Shown here one piece after another: positions 55,112 to 64,000 of a stretch of DNA of 64,000 nt; position 1 is the first letter of the stretch; every line of letters starts with the position of its first letter. The notes below the pieces were generated by a model. That model worked only from the letters and a program-made list of their open reading frames with translations. It did no database searches and was not told the DNA's origin. The position numbers and the translations under genes are program-made. The DNA is from Helianthus annuus (Eukaryota; Streptophyta; Magnoliopsida; Asterales; Asteraceae): positions 2,886,549-2,950,548 of the forward strand of contig NC_035439.2 of NCBI RefSeq assembly GCF_002127325.2, in the 5' to 3' direction.

Positions 55112-56290
55112 ATGTCGAATGAAGTATCACATAATCCAGAAGCTCATACTAATAATGAAAATCCTTTGGATAAAAATGCTATAGAAAATCTAATAGCTCA
55201 AGGAATAGCTAATGCTTTACCTTTAATAATTAAAGCTGTTAAAAATCCTATAGATCCTACCAAAGCGATGAGCAGTAAGCATACCCGTGACGATAGTTTT
55301 AACCATAGTGTCAATAGTGATAATAATGATATTATCAAAACCCCATTTCCTAAGAAGAAGAAGGCGATGACTCTCGGGTGTACCTACAAAGAATTTCTAG
55401 CTTGTAAATCAACTGAGTTCGCGGGCAGTGAAGGTGCCACGGCTGCTCTGCGATGGTTGGAAAAGACAGAGGCTGTTCTTACGATCAGCAAATGTGCTGA
55501 AGAAGATAAGGTGATGTATGCATCTAATCTCTTTAAGGAAGAAGCCTTAGAATGGTGGAATACTATTCTTCAGGCAAAAGGAAGGACCATGGCTTATGCC
55601 ATAAACTGGGAAGAATTCAAGGAAATGGTAGAAAGAAAATTTTGTTCCCCTTATGAAAAGGAACGAATAACTAACAAGTTCCTAAATCATAAAATGATAG
55701 ATGTGAATTGTCGTGAATATACGACAACATTCTTCGAATATGCAAGAATGGTACCAACTCTGGCTTCGCCAGAATCCGTACTAATTTCTCGTTATATTTG
55801 GGGATTAGTTAGCGAAATCCGAGACATAGTCAAGGCCGTTAGACCCCAGACTATTGAGGAAGCAGTTGAACTAGCTAACATGCTGACAGATGGACTAATC
55901 CGCACAAGAGAAGAAAACAAGAAGAAAGAATTAGCCCAGAAAATTTCCCAAGAACTCAAGAAGAAAGAAACTGAACCGTCATTGGAGCAACCTATCTGCA
56001 GAAACAGTAACAAAACGCATTCAGGACGATGTCGTTTTAGGAACACACCCTACTGTGACTTCTGCAAGATGACTGGGCACATAGAAGAAGAGTGTAGAAG
56101 GAAAACTAACGTCTGTTACAATTGCGGGGAAACCGGACACATCAAACCGTATTGCCCAAAACTAACCAAAGCGTCTGACAACAAGGCTAGAACAACAAAC
56201 GGAGCTAAGAAAAACGCGCTAGCATACGCACTTACTACACAAGAAGCAGAAATGATACCAGACGTAGTCACCGATATATATCTAAGTTAA
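55112..56290 (+). CDS. gag: Gag of the pol-less Tekay-like element, 392 residues
   Basis: The first ATG is at 55112 (MSNEVSHNPEAHTNNEN). The frame is open further upstream, but only through a GTG. The gag core GCTYKEFLACKSTEFAGSEG, RWLEKTEAVLTISKCAEEDK, EEALEWWNTILQAKGRTMAY and WEEFKEMVERKFCSPYEKER lines up well with the gag half of the polyprotein at 3223-7770. Two zinc-binding clusters follow: CRNSNKTHSGRCR...CDFCKMTGHIEEEC and CYNCGETGHIKPYC. The frame ends at EMIPDVVTDIYLS, just before where the DSGA protease motif sits in the autonomous relative. Intact gag plus near-identical LTRs suggests recent mobilisation in trans. Confidence 0.92.
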   Translation: MSNEVSHNPEAHTNNENPLDKNAIENLIAQGIANALPLIIKAVKNPIDPTKAMSSKHTRDDSFNHSVNSDNNDIIKTPFPKKKKAMTLGCTYKEFLACKSTEFAGSEGATAALRWLEKTEAVLTISKCAEEDKVMYASNLFKEEALEWWNTILQAKGRTMAYAINWEEFKEMVERKFCSPYEKERITNKFLNHKMIDVNCREYTTTFFEYARMVPTLASPESVLISRYIWGLVSEIRDIVKAVRPQTIEEAVELANMLTDGLIRTREENKKKELAQKISQELKKKETEPSLEQPICRNSNKTHSGRCRFRNTPYCDFCKMTGHIEEECRRKTNVCYNCGETGHIKPYCPKLTKASDNKARTTNGAKKNALAYALTTQEAEMIPDVVTDIYLS

Positions 56291-57690
56291 GTTATTATTT
56301 GACCCTAGTACAAATAAAAGTTCATAAATAAATACATTCCGTCAAATACTTCCTCTATTTCAGATCCATACCAAACTTGTTTGGTTTTCACTTTCGTTGA
56401 ATCATTTATTTGGTCACGATCACCTTGTGGTAACGTTTTCACAAATTCGAAGCTTGTGCTAATCTCGTTGCACCTCTTACATACGGGTTTAATTATTCAT
56501 TCATGTTGAATCACTTTGATTTATTCTATCAAAACAATCTTAACACAATCGTGTGCCAAGATAATGATACACAAATTCATTTCATATTTCCGTGTATCTA
56601 TCGAGCGCTTCGCAATCTTTATTGCTTTATCATCTTTGATCATTTCAATTTCAATCCAAAATCCTAATGCATTTATTTGAAACATTCGGATTTACTTCAT
56701 TTGATTTACATCATGGTGAAACTCGTTTCATTCACCACTACTATGACACCTTGTGGCGTCATAATAAATTTATAGCTTGAACTATTTTCAATTTCACTCC
56801 TAATATACGAATTTTAGTTTTTGGTTCATATTCTTAACCAATCTTAATACAACTATGTGTTAAGATAAAAGTACACAAATTCGTATCATATTCCGGTGTA
56901 CTTCTTAAACGTTTCTTCTATCATCGAAAATTTTATAATATTTCATTTTGTCTTTTCATCATCAATTGAAACTCCTATTTGAAATGAATATCCAAGTTTT
57001 CTTCATTTAAAACTTTCAGTTGATTATATGGTGAAATTGTTCGAGCACCGTAATTATTGAAATAATTCCAATCAGTACGACACCTTGCGGAGTCGTTACA
57101 AACTTGTAGCTTGGGCTAATCCTAATCATACGAACCATTCAAAACCACGTTTATCTTCCGTTTGACTCATCATTTGAAAATAATCTTGATACAATTATGT
57201 ATTAAGACAATGATACACTAAACTTTATTGCATTCCAGTGTATCCTTGCAATGTCAACACACTGATTTTTCTCCTGATATGATTCAATAATTAACAATGA
57301 TCTTCGTGTTATTATTTCATTCCGACCTTATTGATTCTGAGTCTTCCCCAGTTGACAATCAAAGTAAGTTTTCTTTTGACCATGAATTTTATTCTAAAAA
57401 GTCATTTCACTAACTGTAAACAGATATCTATTTGATCATATATCTGTTGACTTGAACCTAGTCCCATTCGAAACTATATCATTTCATCTCATTCAGTGGT
57501 CATCGATTTCTTGAACTATTTCAGTTGAACTTTTTTAAAACCCTACTAATACAACTAGTATTCACAAACTTTGACTCTGTGTCATTTACCTTAAAAGAAT
57601 CCAGTTCCATTGACTAAATTATGACATAAATCTAACAAAAATATCATAACCCAAATCTCGAGGACGAGATTTTTATTAAGGTGGGGAGGA
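56291..57690 (+). other. Non-coding interior replacing pol, with ~310-bp degenerate repeats
   Basis: Three related segments start near 56537, 56841 and 57187. Each contains a TTAACACAATCGTGTGCCAA-like motif, then TACACAAATTC and GTGTATC. Each is associated with a CACCTTGTGGCGTC/CACCTTGCGGAGTCGT motif. No pol-like frame exists. The last 50 bp (TCGAGGACGAGATTTTTATT then AAGGTGGGGAGGA) match the 3' end of Tekay elements and supply the polypurine tract at 57676-57690. Confidence 0.8.
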
Positions 57691-58618
57691 TGTAACAACT
57701 GTCACTAAAATCCATAATTAGGATGGTAATTAGCTATTAAGAAAACCCTAATTGAGAAACCCAAGTAATTCTGCACTAACCCTAAAATTTCCAGAACAAT
57801 CAGAATCAGGATCAGGGCCCCTAAAACTCAGGGGGGGCAAAACCCTAGTTACGATTATCTAAATAACTTGCTGGCCGTTTTGAATTTTACAATTTCATCG
57901 ACTCAGCTAAGCTACTTAGACACGAAGCTACCTATAGAAACTAGGTTACCCCTCGCGTAGCGCGACGCCCATGGGGGGTACCCCTCGCGCTACGCGACAG
58001 GGTCAAATTTCAGGTATAAATAGTAGAGGTTGGGACTTGAATTCTTGCACAAAATCGACGAGAAAATTCGTTCTGTACGTTGAGATATCACCAGATTACT
58101 CCAAAAACACAAATCGCTGCCGCAATCAGGGTATAACTCGATCGCTATTACGATTCAACGTCCGATCGATTGTAACTATCCAACGATAGTCCAGGTGCTG
58201 CTCAATTGAGCTTGTACTTTGATTATTCGTCGTGATTTCGACTTGAATATTAGAGTGCTGTTCGAATTCGGACTATGCTCTGTTATTCGTTGTGAATCCG
58301 ATTGAATTATCGAGTATTGCACTGATTAATCGTTGTGAAGGTTCAATCTCGTGAATTGTCGTAATTGCTGTATTAGTTACAACCCCGTTTGTGTGAATTA
58401 GGCTAATCAGTAGACTAGACTCTGCCCAAATTGAATCAGCAGTATATCAAGGATATCTGTAGACTAAACTTTGCCCGTAGAAATCTGCAATGTGAGTTCA
58501 TTTCTCTTTTCTCACCGTTTGTGAGTCTATACTCTTTTATCACAGTTTTATCACCTTTTTGTGAAACAATTATATTACAAAATGCTTTCTAAAAATCCTA
58601 AATGGTTACCAGTTATAC
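57691..58618 (+). repeat. 3' LTR of the pol-less Tekay-like element, interrupted
   Basis: Collinear with 52645-53572 with about four substitutions, then broken at GTTATAC by a TGTCACACCC sequence that starts another LTR. The remaining ~1.2 kb should lie right of the window. Confidence 0.94.
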
Positions 58619-59031
58619 TGTCACACCCCCAAAATCCACCTGCGGAGTATCACCGCTTGGGAGCGTGACTGACCAGGATCAAGCCACCAATCATATCGAA
58701 CATGTAATTAATGTCAAGTATAATAAGTGTTAACAAACCATTCAATACGATTGATGTTCCAACAAAACATAGTTTAAGTTGCGGAAGCGTAACAATGAGA
58801 GTTCAATGTATATAATTAGTTCAAGTGTTGTAGTTTAGCATAACATCCACAATCCATGCACCACAACGACCTGCTCCTCCCTGTGCAAGCTCCATATGTA
58901 CCTAATGTCCTGCAAGGCATGCAGCAGAGAGTCAACAACTAGTTGAGCGAGTTCACAGTTAACAGTTCAATAATAGTATAGTGTGAGTAACAGTATGTTC
59001 GTTCGTTATGTCATGTATCGTATTGGTTTCC

Positions 59032-59231
59032 ATCGCGGCCTCCCAGGCAGGTATGCGAAGATATTAGGGGAATGTTCATCCCGAGTATTCTAGACTAGGT
59101 TTATGTGTATCGCGGCCTACCAGGCAGGTGTGCGAAGATTAGTAGATTACAGTTCGCGGCCTTCCAAAGGCAGGTGTGCGAAGTCAGTCATAATATCGCG
59201 GCCAACCCTTGGCAGGTGTGCGAAGATCAGT
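59032..59231. repeat. Degenerate GCGGCC...GCAGGTGTGCGAAG repeat, four copies
   Basis: Units starting at about 59034, 59111, 59154 and 59196 share TCGCGGCC, a short variable spacer, then GGCAGGTGTGCGAAG. Spacing varies from 42 to 77 bp. Confidence 0.7.
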
Positions 59232-59825
59232 TCAATAAGTGTTACTAGTCTAGTAGTAGTTCTAACAGTGGAGTATGTACCATAGTTTATCCCATAACAT
59301 CACTACGTTCCATTATAGACAAGTACCAGTAAATAATCAAATCCCATTCCCACCCTGGGAACCCCATGCCTTGGCTGTGTGAACTCACCTTGGTTTGCTC
59401 GGTATGCTAGGTTATGCACTCACAAGTAATTAATCACGTCCTATTGTATGCACGTATAACAAATCAGTTCATGTTCGCAATGATACGCATGCAATCTAAT
59501 GTCACATAGTGCTTGAAAGTCAATACCATGCATCAATCATGTATCACATAACAGTCATTTTGCATATCGGCACAACACGTACCATTTCATACTTACTCAT
59601 CAGCTAGTGTACACAAAAAAACATTCATCACCAAGCATGGCATGCCAAATAAATCAAACATACATCCCATCCTTCGAAGGATGTTTATAATCCCTAATAT
59701 CTTTCGATCCACTGTTATCTTTCGACACATTAGTGATCTTTCGACAAACAGTTATCATAGTTATCATTCGGACCGAAAGTTATGTTTCGAACCTAATGTC
59801 ATCTTTCGACCAAAAGTCATCTTTC

Positions 59826-59957
59826 GGTCAACACTACTATGGTTCGGTCAATGCTATCCTTCGGTCAACACTACTATGGTTCGGTCAATGCTATCCTTCG
59901 GTCAACACTACTATGGTTCGGTCAATGCTATCCTTCGGTCAACACTACTATGGTTCG
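59826..59957. repeat. 37-bp tandem repeat in the LTR, 3.6 copies
   Basis: The unit GGTCAACACTACTATGGTTC plus GGTCAATGCTATCCTTC repeats exactly with a 37-bp period. It lies among dispersed ATCTTTCGA motifs (59690-60020). Confidence 0.9.
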
Positions 59958-60609
59958 ACTAACAAGCATCTTTCGACAACAACTATGTTTCGAGTAGCAA
60001 GTATCTTTCGATACATATCAGTTACGTTTGATCACAATCAGTTACGGATATCACGCAGTCAATTACAGAAACAGAAACCCTAATCATCTACAGCCGTCAT
60101 CATCATTAACAATCATCATCGATCATGCATGTCCAAACAAATCACAATAAGTACCAAATCTTAACAGTACATCTACATAACGAGTATCATACGAGCACGA
60201 TTCCTCACTACAATCGATCTATAATATTGATTAATAATCCGAACAGAATACCAAAAACCCTAATCGATAGCAGGTTTAGATCTTTGTGTTTAAACTAACC
60301 AAACCGTGTTCACTTGTTTCGTTTTCGTTTACCATAATCAACATCATCAATAAGCAAGGGATTCAAACATGAGATCAGGCATTATGTATATATATTAATG
60401 AATCATGTATTCGATTAACAGTTAGCAAGGATAACAATTAAATAATCATGAAATGCTTGGATACTAACCGAGGTGAATCGAAAACTAAAGCAAGCTTCGA
60501 GAGTTCCAAATTGCCGTCACTCACAGAAAGGCTCTAGGGTTGAAAGTGACTGCCGACTACATGCATTCACGTATATAAACGTATCACAGGAATGGGCCAA
60601 GCCCATTAG

Positions 60610-60780
60610 AAAGACTGGGCCGAAAGATCTGGATTCTAGTCGAAGGATATGTTTCGTGGTCCTTCGAAGAGACTGGGCCGAAAGATGTCGAAGGATCCTA
60701 TCTCTGCTCGAAGGGTATGTTTCGAGATCCTTCGAACCTAAGGTTATCTTTCGTGATCCTTCGATCTGGATGTCATGTTT
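60610..60780 (-). promoter_or_regulatory. U3 cluster of CTTCGA/TTTCGA motifs in the Ty3 LTR
   Basis: At least ten sites of the types TCGAAGGAT, TCCTTCGA, TTTCGTGGTCC and TTTCGAGATCC occur in 170 bp, ending about 30-50 bp upstream of the TATA-like box at 60571-60580. The arrangement parallels 16929-17060 in the unrelated gag-only element. Confidence 0.45.
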
Positions 60781-60981
60781 CGTAAACTGGACTAAGTGTT
60801 TTAATAATAATTTTAATATTATTTTCTACCACAGCAAGTAATCACATATAGGCAAAAACGACAATACATTTCATTAAAACACAACGCGTACAATTTCAAG
60901 TCCACAATCCAAACAACTAAACAGTCAAAGTCAACGCGCATTTAATGCGAAAGTGAAAATCAGAAACTCGAGTTGTCACAT

Positions 60982-61081
60982 TATCCCCAACTTAAAAGAA
61001 ATTTCGTCCCGAAATTTGGTACGCACTTACTGAGGAAGCTGGGTAAGTTACATCGTTCACTGGTTTTCCTGGGGTGTCACA
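60982..61081 (-). other. Remnant between two LTR/polypurine junctions
   Basis: On the minus strand a CAACGGGGGGATGA tract abuts TGTGACACCCC at 61081. A second tract, AAGTTGGGGATAA, abuts TGTGACAACTC at 60981. Both are preceded by near-identical AATTTCGGGACGAAATT sequences. The 100 bp between therefore look like the edge of a second LTR or a recombinant terminus. Confidence 0.55.
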
Positions 61082-62955
61082 TCATCCCCCCGTTGATTTG
61101 GAATTTCGTCCCGAAATTCAGTAGTAGTAGCTTCAGCCTCAGAAGTGGATGCATTGGTTTCGAATAACTGGGGTACTTTTCTTTCATTTGGTCTTCGCGT
61201 TCCCAGGTGTACTCTGGGCCACGTCGGGAGTTCCAACGAACTCGAACAAGAGGGATTCTCTTGTGTTTGAGGACCTTAACATCCCGGTCCGTGATTTCAA
61301 CTGGTTCCTCGACGAACTGCAACCGCTCGTCGATAATGAGTTCCTTAAAAGGAATTATGAGGGTCTCATCTGACAGGCACTTCTTCAGATTCGACACGTG
61401 AAATACATTGTGAACTGCACCGAGTTCAGCTGGTAGGTTCAGTCTGTAGGCTACTGGGCCTATTCTTTCAGTGATTTCGAACGGTCCAACATACCGTGGA
61501 TTGAGTTTGCCCCGTTTGCCAAAACGAACCACACCCTTCCAGGGTGAGACTTTTAATAAAACCCGGTCCCCGACCTGAAATTCCAAGGCTTGCTACGCTT
61601 ATCCGCGTAGGCTTTCTGACGGTCGCGTGCTGCCGCCATGCGTTGTCGTATCTGTGCAATCTTTTCTGTGGCGTCCACTACAATCTCTGGACCCGTAATC
61701 TGACTATCCCCCACCTCTACCCAACAGAGAGGTGACCGGCATTTACGTCCGTACAATGCCTCGAATGGAGCGGTTTGAATGCTGGTATGGTAACTGTTAT
61801 AGCTCTGTCGTGAATCGTGCATCCCGATCGGAGAATATGGAGATGGGCACCCCGTGCCTAGAAACAACTTCTTTAAGATAGATGTCTGCGAGAGAGGAGA
61901 ACTTATCCGTTTCCTTTACAGCCAAGAAATGTGCAGACTTGGTGAGTCGATCCACGATCACCCATATAGTATCATTCCCACGCTGGAATCTAGGTAAGCC
62001 CGTAACAAAATCCATGGAAATCTCTTCCCATTTCCACTGTGGTATCCTGGGTTGCTGAAGTAAGTCTGAGGGTTTCTGGTACTCTGTCTTGACTCTCGCA
62101 CAAGCCAATCATTTGTAATGTGGGCCTTCATGCTAGGCCACCAATATGTAGTTCTAATGTCGTGGTACATTTTATCCGACCCTGGATGTACCGAGTAGCG
62201 AGACTTGTGTGCTTCATCCATCACAAGTTCGCGTAGATCGCCATAGGGTAGGACCCAATACGTCCTGTTACATAGTAGGCGTCGTCTTCCTTTTGTTCTA
62301 ACCGTTGCCTCGAGCCGCGTAAGGCTTCAGCCTTGACGTTTTCTGGTTTCAATGCTTCTACCTGAGCATTTCGTATTCGTGCAGGAAGATCAGACTGAAT
62401 ATTAGGCTGTAGCGCTCGCACGCGCTTAGGTAGGGCGTCCTTTCGACTGAGGGCGTCGGCCACACCATTGGCCTGGCCTGGATGATACTTGATGGCGCAT
62501 TCGTAGTCGTTCAGAAGTTCAACCCATCTTTATTGACGCATGTTCAAATCCTTTTGCTTAAGAATATGCTCGAGACTCCTGTGATCGGTGTAAATCGTGC
62601 ACCTGGTACCGTACAGGTAGTGTCGCCATATCCTAAGCGCGAAAACAACAGCTCCCAGCTCTAAATCGTGCGTCGTGTAGTTCCGTTCACAAATCTATCT
62701 TGGATGGGTCGACATGGATCGCATCCCTGTTCACTACATGGCCTAAGGAGTGGACTTCACGTATCCAGAAGTCGCATTTAGAAAACTTGGCGTACCTTTG
62801 CTCCTTCCGAAAAGTTCCAAGATAAGACGTAAGTGCTGCTCGTGTTCCTCCTGACTCTTGGAGTAGATCAGAATGTCGTCGATGGAGACAAGGACAATTT
62901 GTCCAGGTAGGGTTTGCACACCCTGTTCGTAAGGTCCATAAATACGGCAGGTGCG
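61082..62955 (-). pseudogene. pol: Pol remnants of a Ty3 chromovirus
   Basis: In sense order come a reverse transcriptase piece (VCKPYLDK and the [10 protein letters not shown] region, about 62955-62700), an RNase H piece, MADALSRKD near 62463, and the integrase zinc region HPGSDKMYHDIRTTYWWPSM. Integrase core WEEISMDFVTGLPRFQRGND and IFSDRDARF follows, then [18 protein letters not shown]. The last piece (from 61586) has [20 protein letters not shown] and a chromodomain-like [20 protein letters not shown]. At least four frame breaks separate the pieces (near 62700, 62220, 62110 and 61585). A deletion of about 150 bp at 61808 removes the third acidic residue of the integrase D,D,E triad. The piece cannot encode working enzymes. 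Confidence 0.88.
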
Positions 62956-63100
62956 CTCAATAATATCAAAACATCCATCATACCAAACATAAAATATAAT
63001 AAGTAAAATAATTCATAAAACCAAACACGATAAATGTTCAAACCAAACTTTGTTTGAGTAGCGTAAACATAATAATGAAAATCCAAGATAAGTTATGAGT
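62956..63100 (-). other. Foreign AT-rich patch replacing protease and front of reverse transcriptase
   Basis: Between the gag stop and the reverse transcriptase piece only about 145 bp of AT-rich sequence with a repeated AACCAAAC motif is present. Roughly 1 kb of coding sequence is expected there. Confidence 0.6.
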
Positions 63101-64000
63101 TCAATTAGCGTTCATTGCGTCTCCTCCTCCTAACATGAAAACTCGACCTCTTGCCTCGTTGCCATTGTTATTGTTGTTTCCCCCGTTGTTGTTGTTGTTC
63201 CCGTTGCCCTGGTTATTGTTGTGGTTCTGATTCTGGTTCAACTGAGGACAATCGCGTTTGTAATGACCTTCTGCCCCACACTGGAAACATCCCCGATTTC
63301 CACGCTGTGGCTGCTGCTGCTGGTTCTGTGGAGCTGGCGGTGGGAGTTGCTGGTTCTGATTTGCTGGCCGAGAGCTTCTACAATCCTTAGCCTCATGACC
63401 CATCTTGAGGCATCTTTGACATTGTTCCCTGCGACATCTTCCACTGTGGTGTTTGTTGCACTTATTACACAGTGGGTGAATTCCCCGATATCCACCCTGT
63501 CCTTGACTGCCAGATGATTGCTGGCTCGGGTTCTGATAGTCATTTGTCTTGCGCTGCTGAGACTGAACAGAAACCGATCCCTTACTGGAATCCCCCTCCC
63601 ATTTCCTCTTGTTGTCACTGGGAGTAGTAGGAGTGGTGACAGCAGTAGTGGTAGCCTTGACACGTTTTGGCAGTTTGTTCTGATCCACTGCCTGATCTGT
63701 AATACGGTGAGCGAGGCGCTGAATTTCCTGGATGTTGTCGAGGTTAGCCGAGGTAACGTGGCTCTGTATTTCTGGTGCCAAACCTTTGAGATACAACTCA
63801 ATACGCTTGTATGGAGGGTCCACCATGGTTGGGCACAGCACGGCCAGTTCATTCGACCGTTTAGTATACGCTTCGATCTCCGATCCAACCATTTTCAAAT
63901 TATACAGCTCGTCTTCCAACTTGTGAATATCTTCACGTGTACAATACTCTCTCTTAATAAGTTCTTTGAATTCGTTCCAGGGTGTGGCGTTAGCAGCTGC
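63101..64000 (-). CDS. gag: Gag of the right-edge element, N terminus beyond the window
   Basis: The frame is open from the window edge to the stop at 63101. It contains TPWNEFKELIKREYCTREDI, SEIEAYTKRSNELAVLCPTM and LYLKGLAPEIQSHVTSANLD of the gag core. A Ser/Gln-rich linker follows, then three zinc-binding clusters: CNKCNKHHSGRC, CQRCLKMGHEAKDC and CFQCGAEGHYKRDC. An Asn-rich stretch precedes the end ARGRVFMLGGGDAMNAN. The frame stops where an autonomous relative would enter the protease, so gag is intact as far as seen while pol is ruined. Triple clusters are normal for this group of plant chromovirus gags. Confidence 0.9.
   Translation of the reverse strand, partial: AAANATPWNEFKELIKREYCTREDIHKLEDELYNLKMVGSEIEAYTKRSNELAVLCPTMVDPPYKRIELYLKGLAPEIQSHVTSANLDNIQEIQRLAHRITDQAVDQNKLPKRVKATTTAVTTPTTPSDNKRKWEGDSSKGSVSVQSQQRKTNDYQNPSQQSSGSQGQGGYRGIHPLCNKCNKHHSGRCRREQCQRCLKMGHEAKDCRSSRPANQNQQLPPPAPQNQQQQPQRGNRGCFQCGAEGHYKRDCPQLNQNQNHNNNQGNGNNNNNGGNNNNNGNEARGRVFMLGGGDAMNAN

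Larger units (their letters stand above)
52645..58618 (+). mobile_element. Pol-less Ty3 (Tekay-like) element, 3' LTR interrupted
   Basis: 5' LTR 52645-54768, initiator-Met primer site, gag ORF 55112-56290, non-coding interior with degenerate repeats, polypurine tract, and the first 928 bp of the 3' LTR (57691-58618). The LTR segments have equal spacing and about four substitutions in 928 bp (about 99.6% identity). It is inserted in the Athila 3' ORF; the five preceding bases are CGTAG, predicted as the target duplication. There is no protease, reverse transcriptase or integrase, so it is non-autonomous (TR-GAG type). Confidence 0.9.
58619..60981 (-). repeat. LTR of the right-edge Ty3 element, ~2.36 kb
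   Basis: Plus strand TGTCACACCCCCAAAATCC to CTCGAGTTGTCACA; the minus strand therefore starts TGTGACAACTCGAG. A TATA-like TATATAC context lies at 60571-60580, giving a U3 of about 400 bp. CTTCGA/TTTCGA motifs cluster at 60610-60780 upstream of it and at 59690-60020 downstream. No partner LTR is in the window, so the limits rest on terminal motifs and the insertion break. Confidence 0.75.
58619..64000 (-). mobile_element. Degenerate Ty3 chromovirus-like element, minus strand, partial
   Basis: Left LTR 58619-60981, a short second junction (60982-61081), pol remnants 61082-62955 with several frameshifts and deletions, a non-coding patch 62956-63100, then a gag that runs off the window. The polarity is set by the polypurine tracts and coding strand. 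It may be two related elements fused, because two LTR/polypurine junctions occur 100 bp apart. Confidence 0.8.

Overview
The window looks like repeat-dense nuclear DNA from a flowering plant. I favour the daisy family (Asteraceae), because the 404-residue extra ORF at 8891-10105 and the 948-residue gag at 19816-22662 resemble hypothetical proteins I associate with lettuce, sunflower and relatives. That placement is recollection, not a search. Nearly every base can be assigned to LTR retrotransposons, their remnants, small DNA transposons (MITE-like), hairpin-forming tandem arrays or microsatellites. The only host-type genes are a frameshifted F-box gene (30887-31951) and a small Gly/Tyr-rich ORF (38238-38784). 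Two further genes (14414-25678 and 40758-42036) appear to be orphan relatives of the Athila 3' ORF.

Layout. 1-13670: a long Ty3/Gypsy chromovirus (Tekay-like, minus strand) with 3.39-kb LTRs, an intact 1515-codon gag-pol and an additional upstream ORF; its left LTR is cut by the window edge. 14414-25678: a three-exon Athila-3'-ORF-like gene whose last intron is swollen to about 9.9 kb by a palindromic satellite (15302-16520, 24057-24940). A young gag-only retrotransposon (16526-24056, perfect ATATT target duplication) sits inside that satellite. The array resumes downstream of the last exon (25860-27545). 27030-30884: a mosaic of MITE-like inverted repeats, a 31-bp tandem repeat, a tRNA-related SINE-like sequence, a CACTA end and a hAT-type MITE. 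30887-31951: F-box pseudogene, followed immediately by a very young but frame-broken Copia element (31985-36919, identical-looking LTRs, GTTTT target duplication). 37846-39200: a Gly/Tyr-rich ORF bracketed by palindromes. 39202-40730: two inverted-repeat elements embedded in (TA)n, then long (TA)n and (ATT)n tracts.

40758-64000 is one nested series on the right. A second Athila-3'-ORF-like gene is interrupted near its 3' end by an Athila element (from about 42037, plus strand). The Athila env-position ORF is interrupted at 52644 by a pol-less Tekay-like element (52645-58618). That element's 3' LTR is interrupted at 58618 by a degenerate Ty3 element (58619-64000, minus strand) running off the window. 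The missing 3' halves of all three interrupted units should therefore lie beyond 64000, in reverse order.

How the parts may work together. Two elements here carry gag but no pol, yet have near-identical LTRs, so they probably move using enzymes supplied by others. The intact Tekay-like gag-pol at 3223-7770 is a plausible type of helper for the 52645 element. Two unrelated elements share dense CTTCGA/TTTCGA motif clusters just upstream of their TATA boxes, which hints at shared transcriptional control. I consider this, the roughly 250-bp palindromic satellite, and the extra 5' ORF to be the most unusual features. All homology statements are from reading the translations; no database search was possible.
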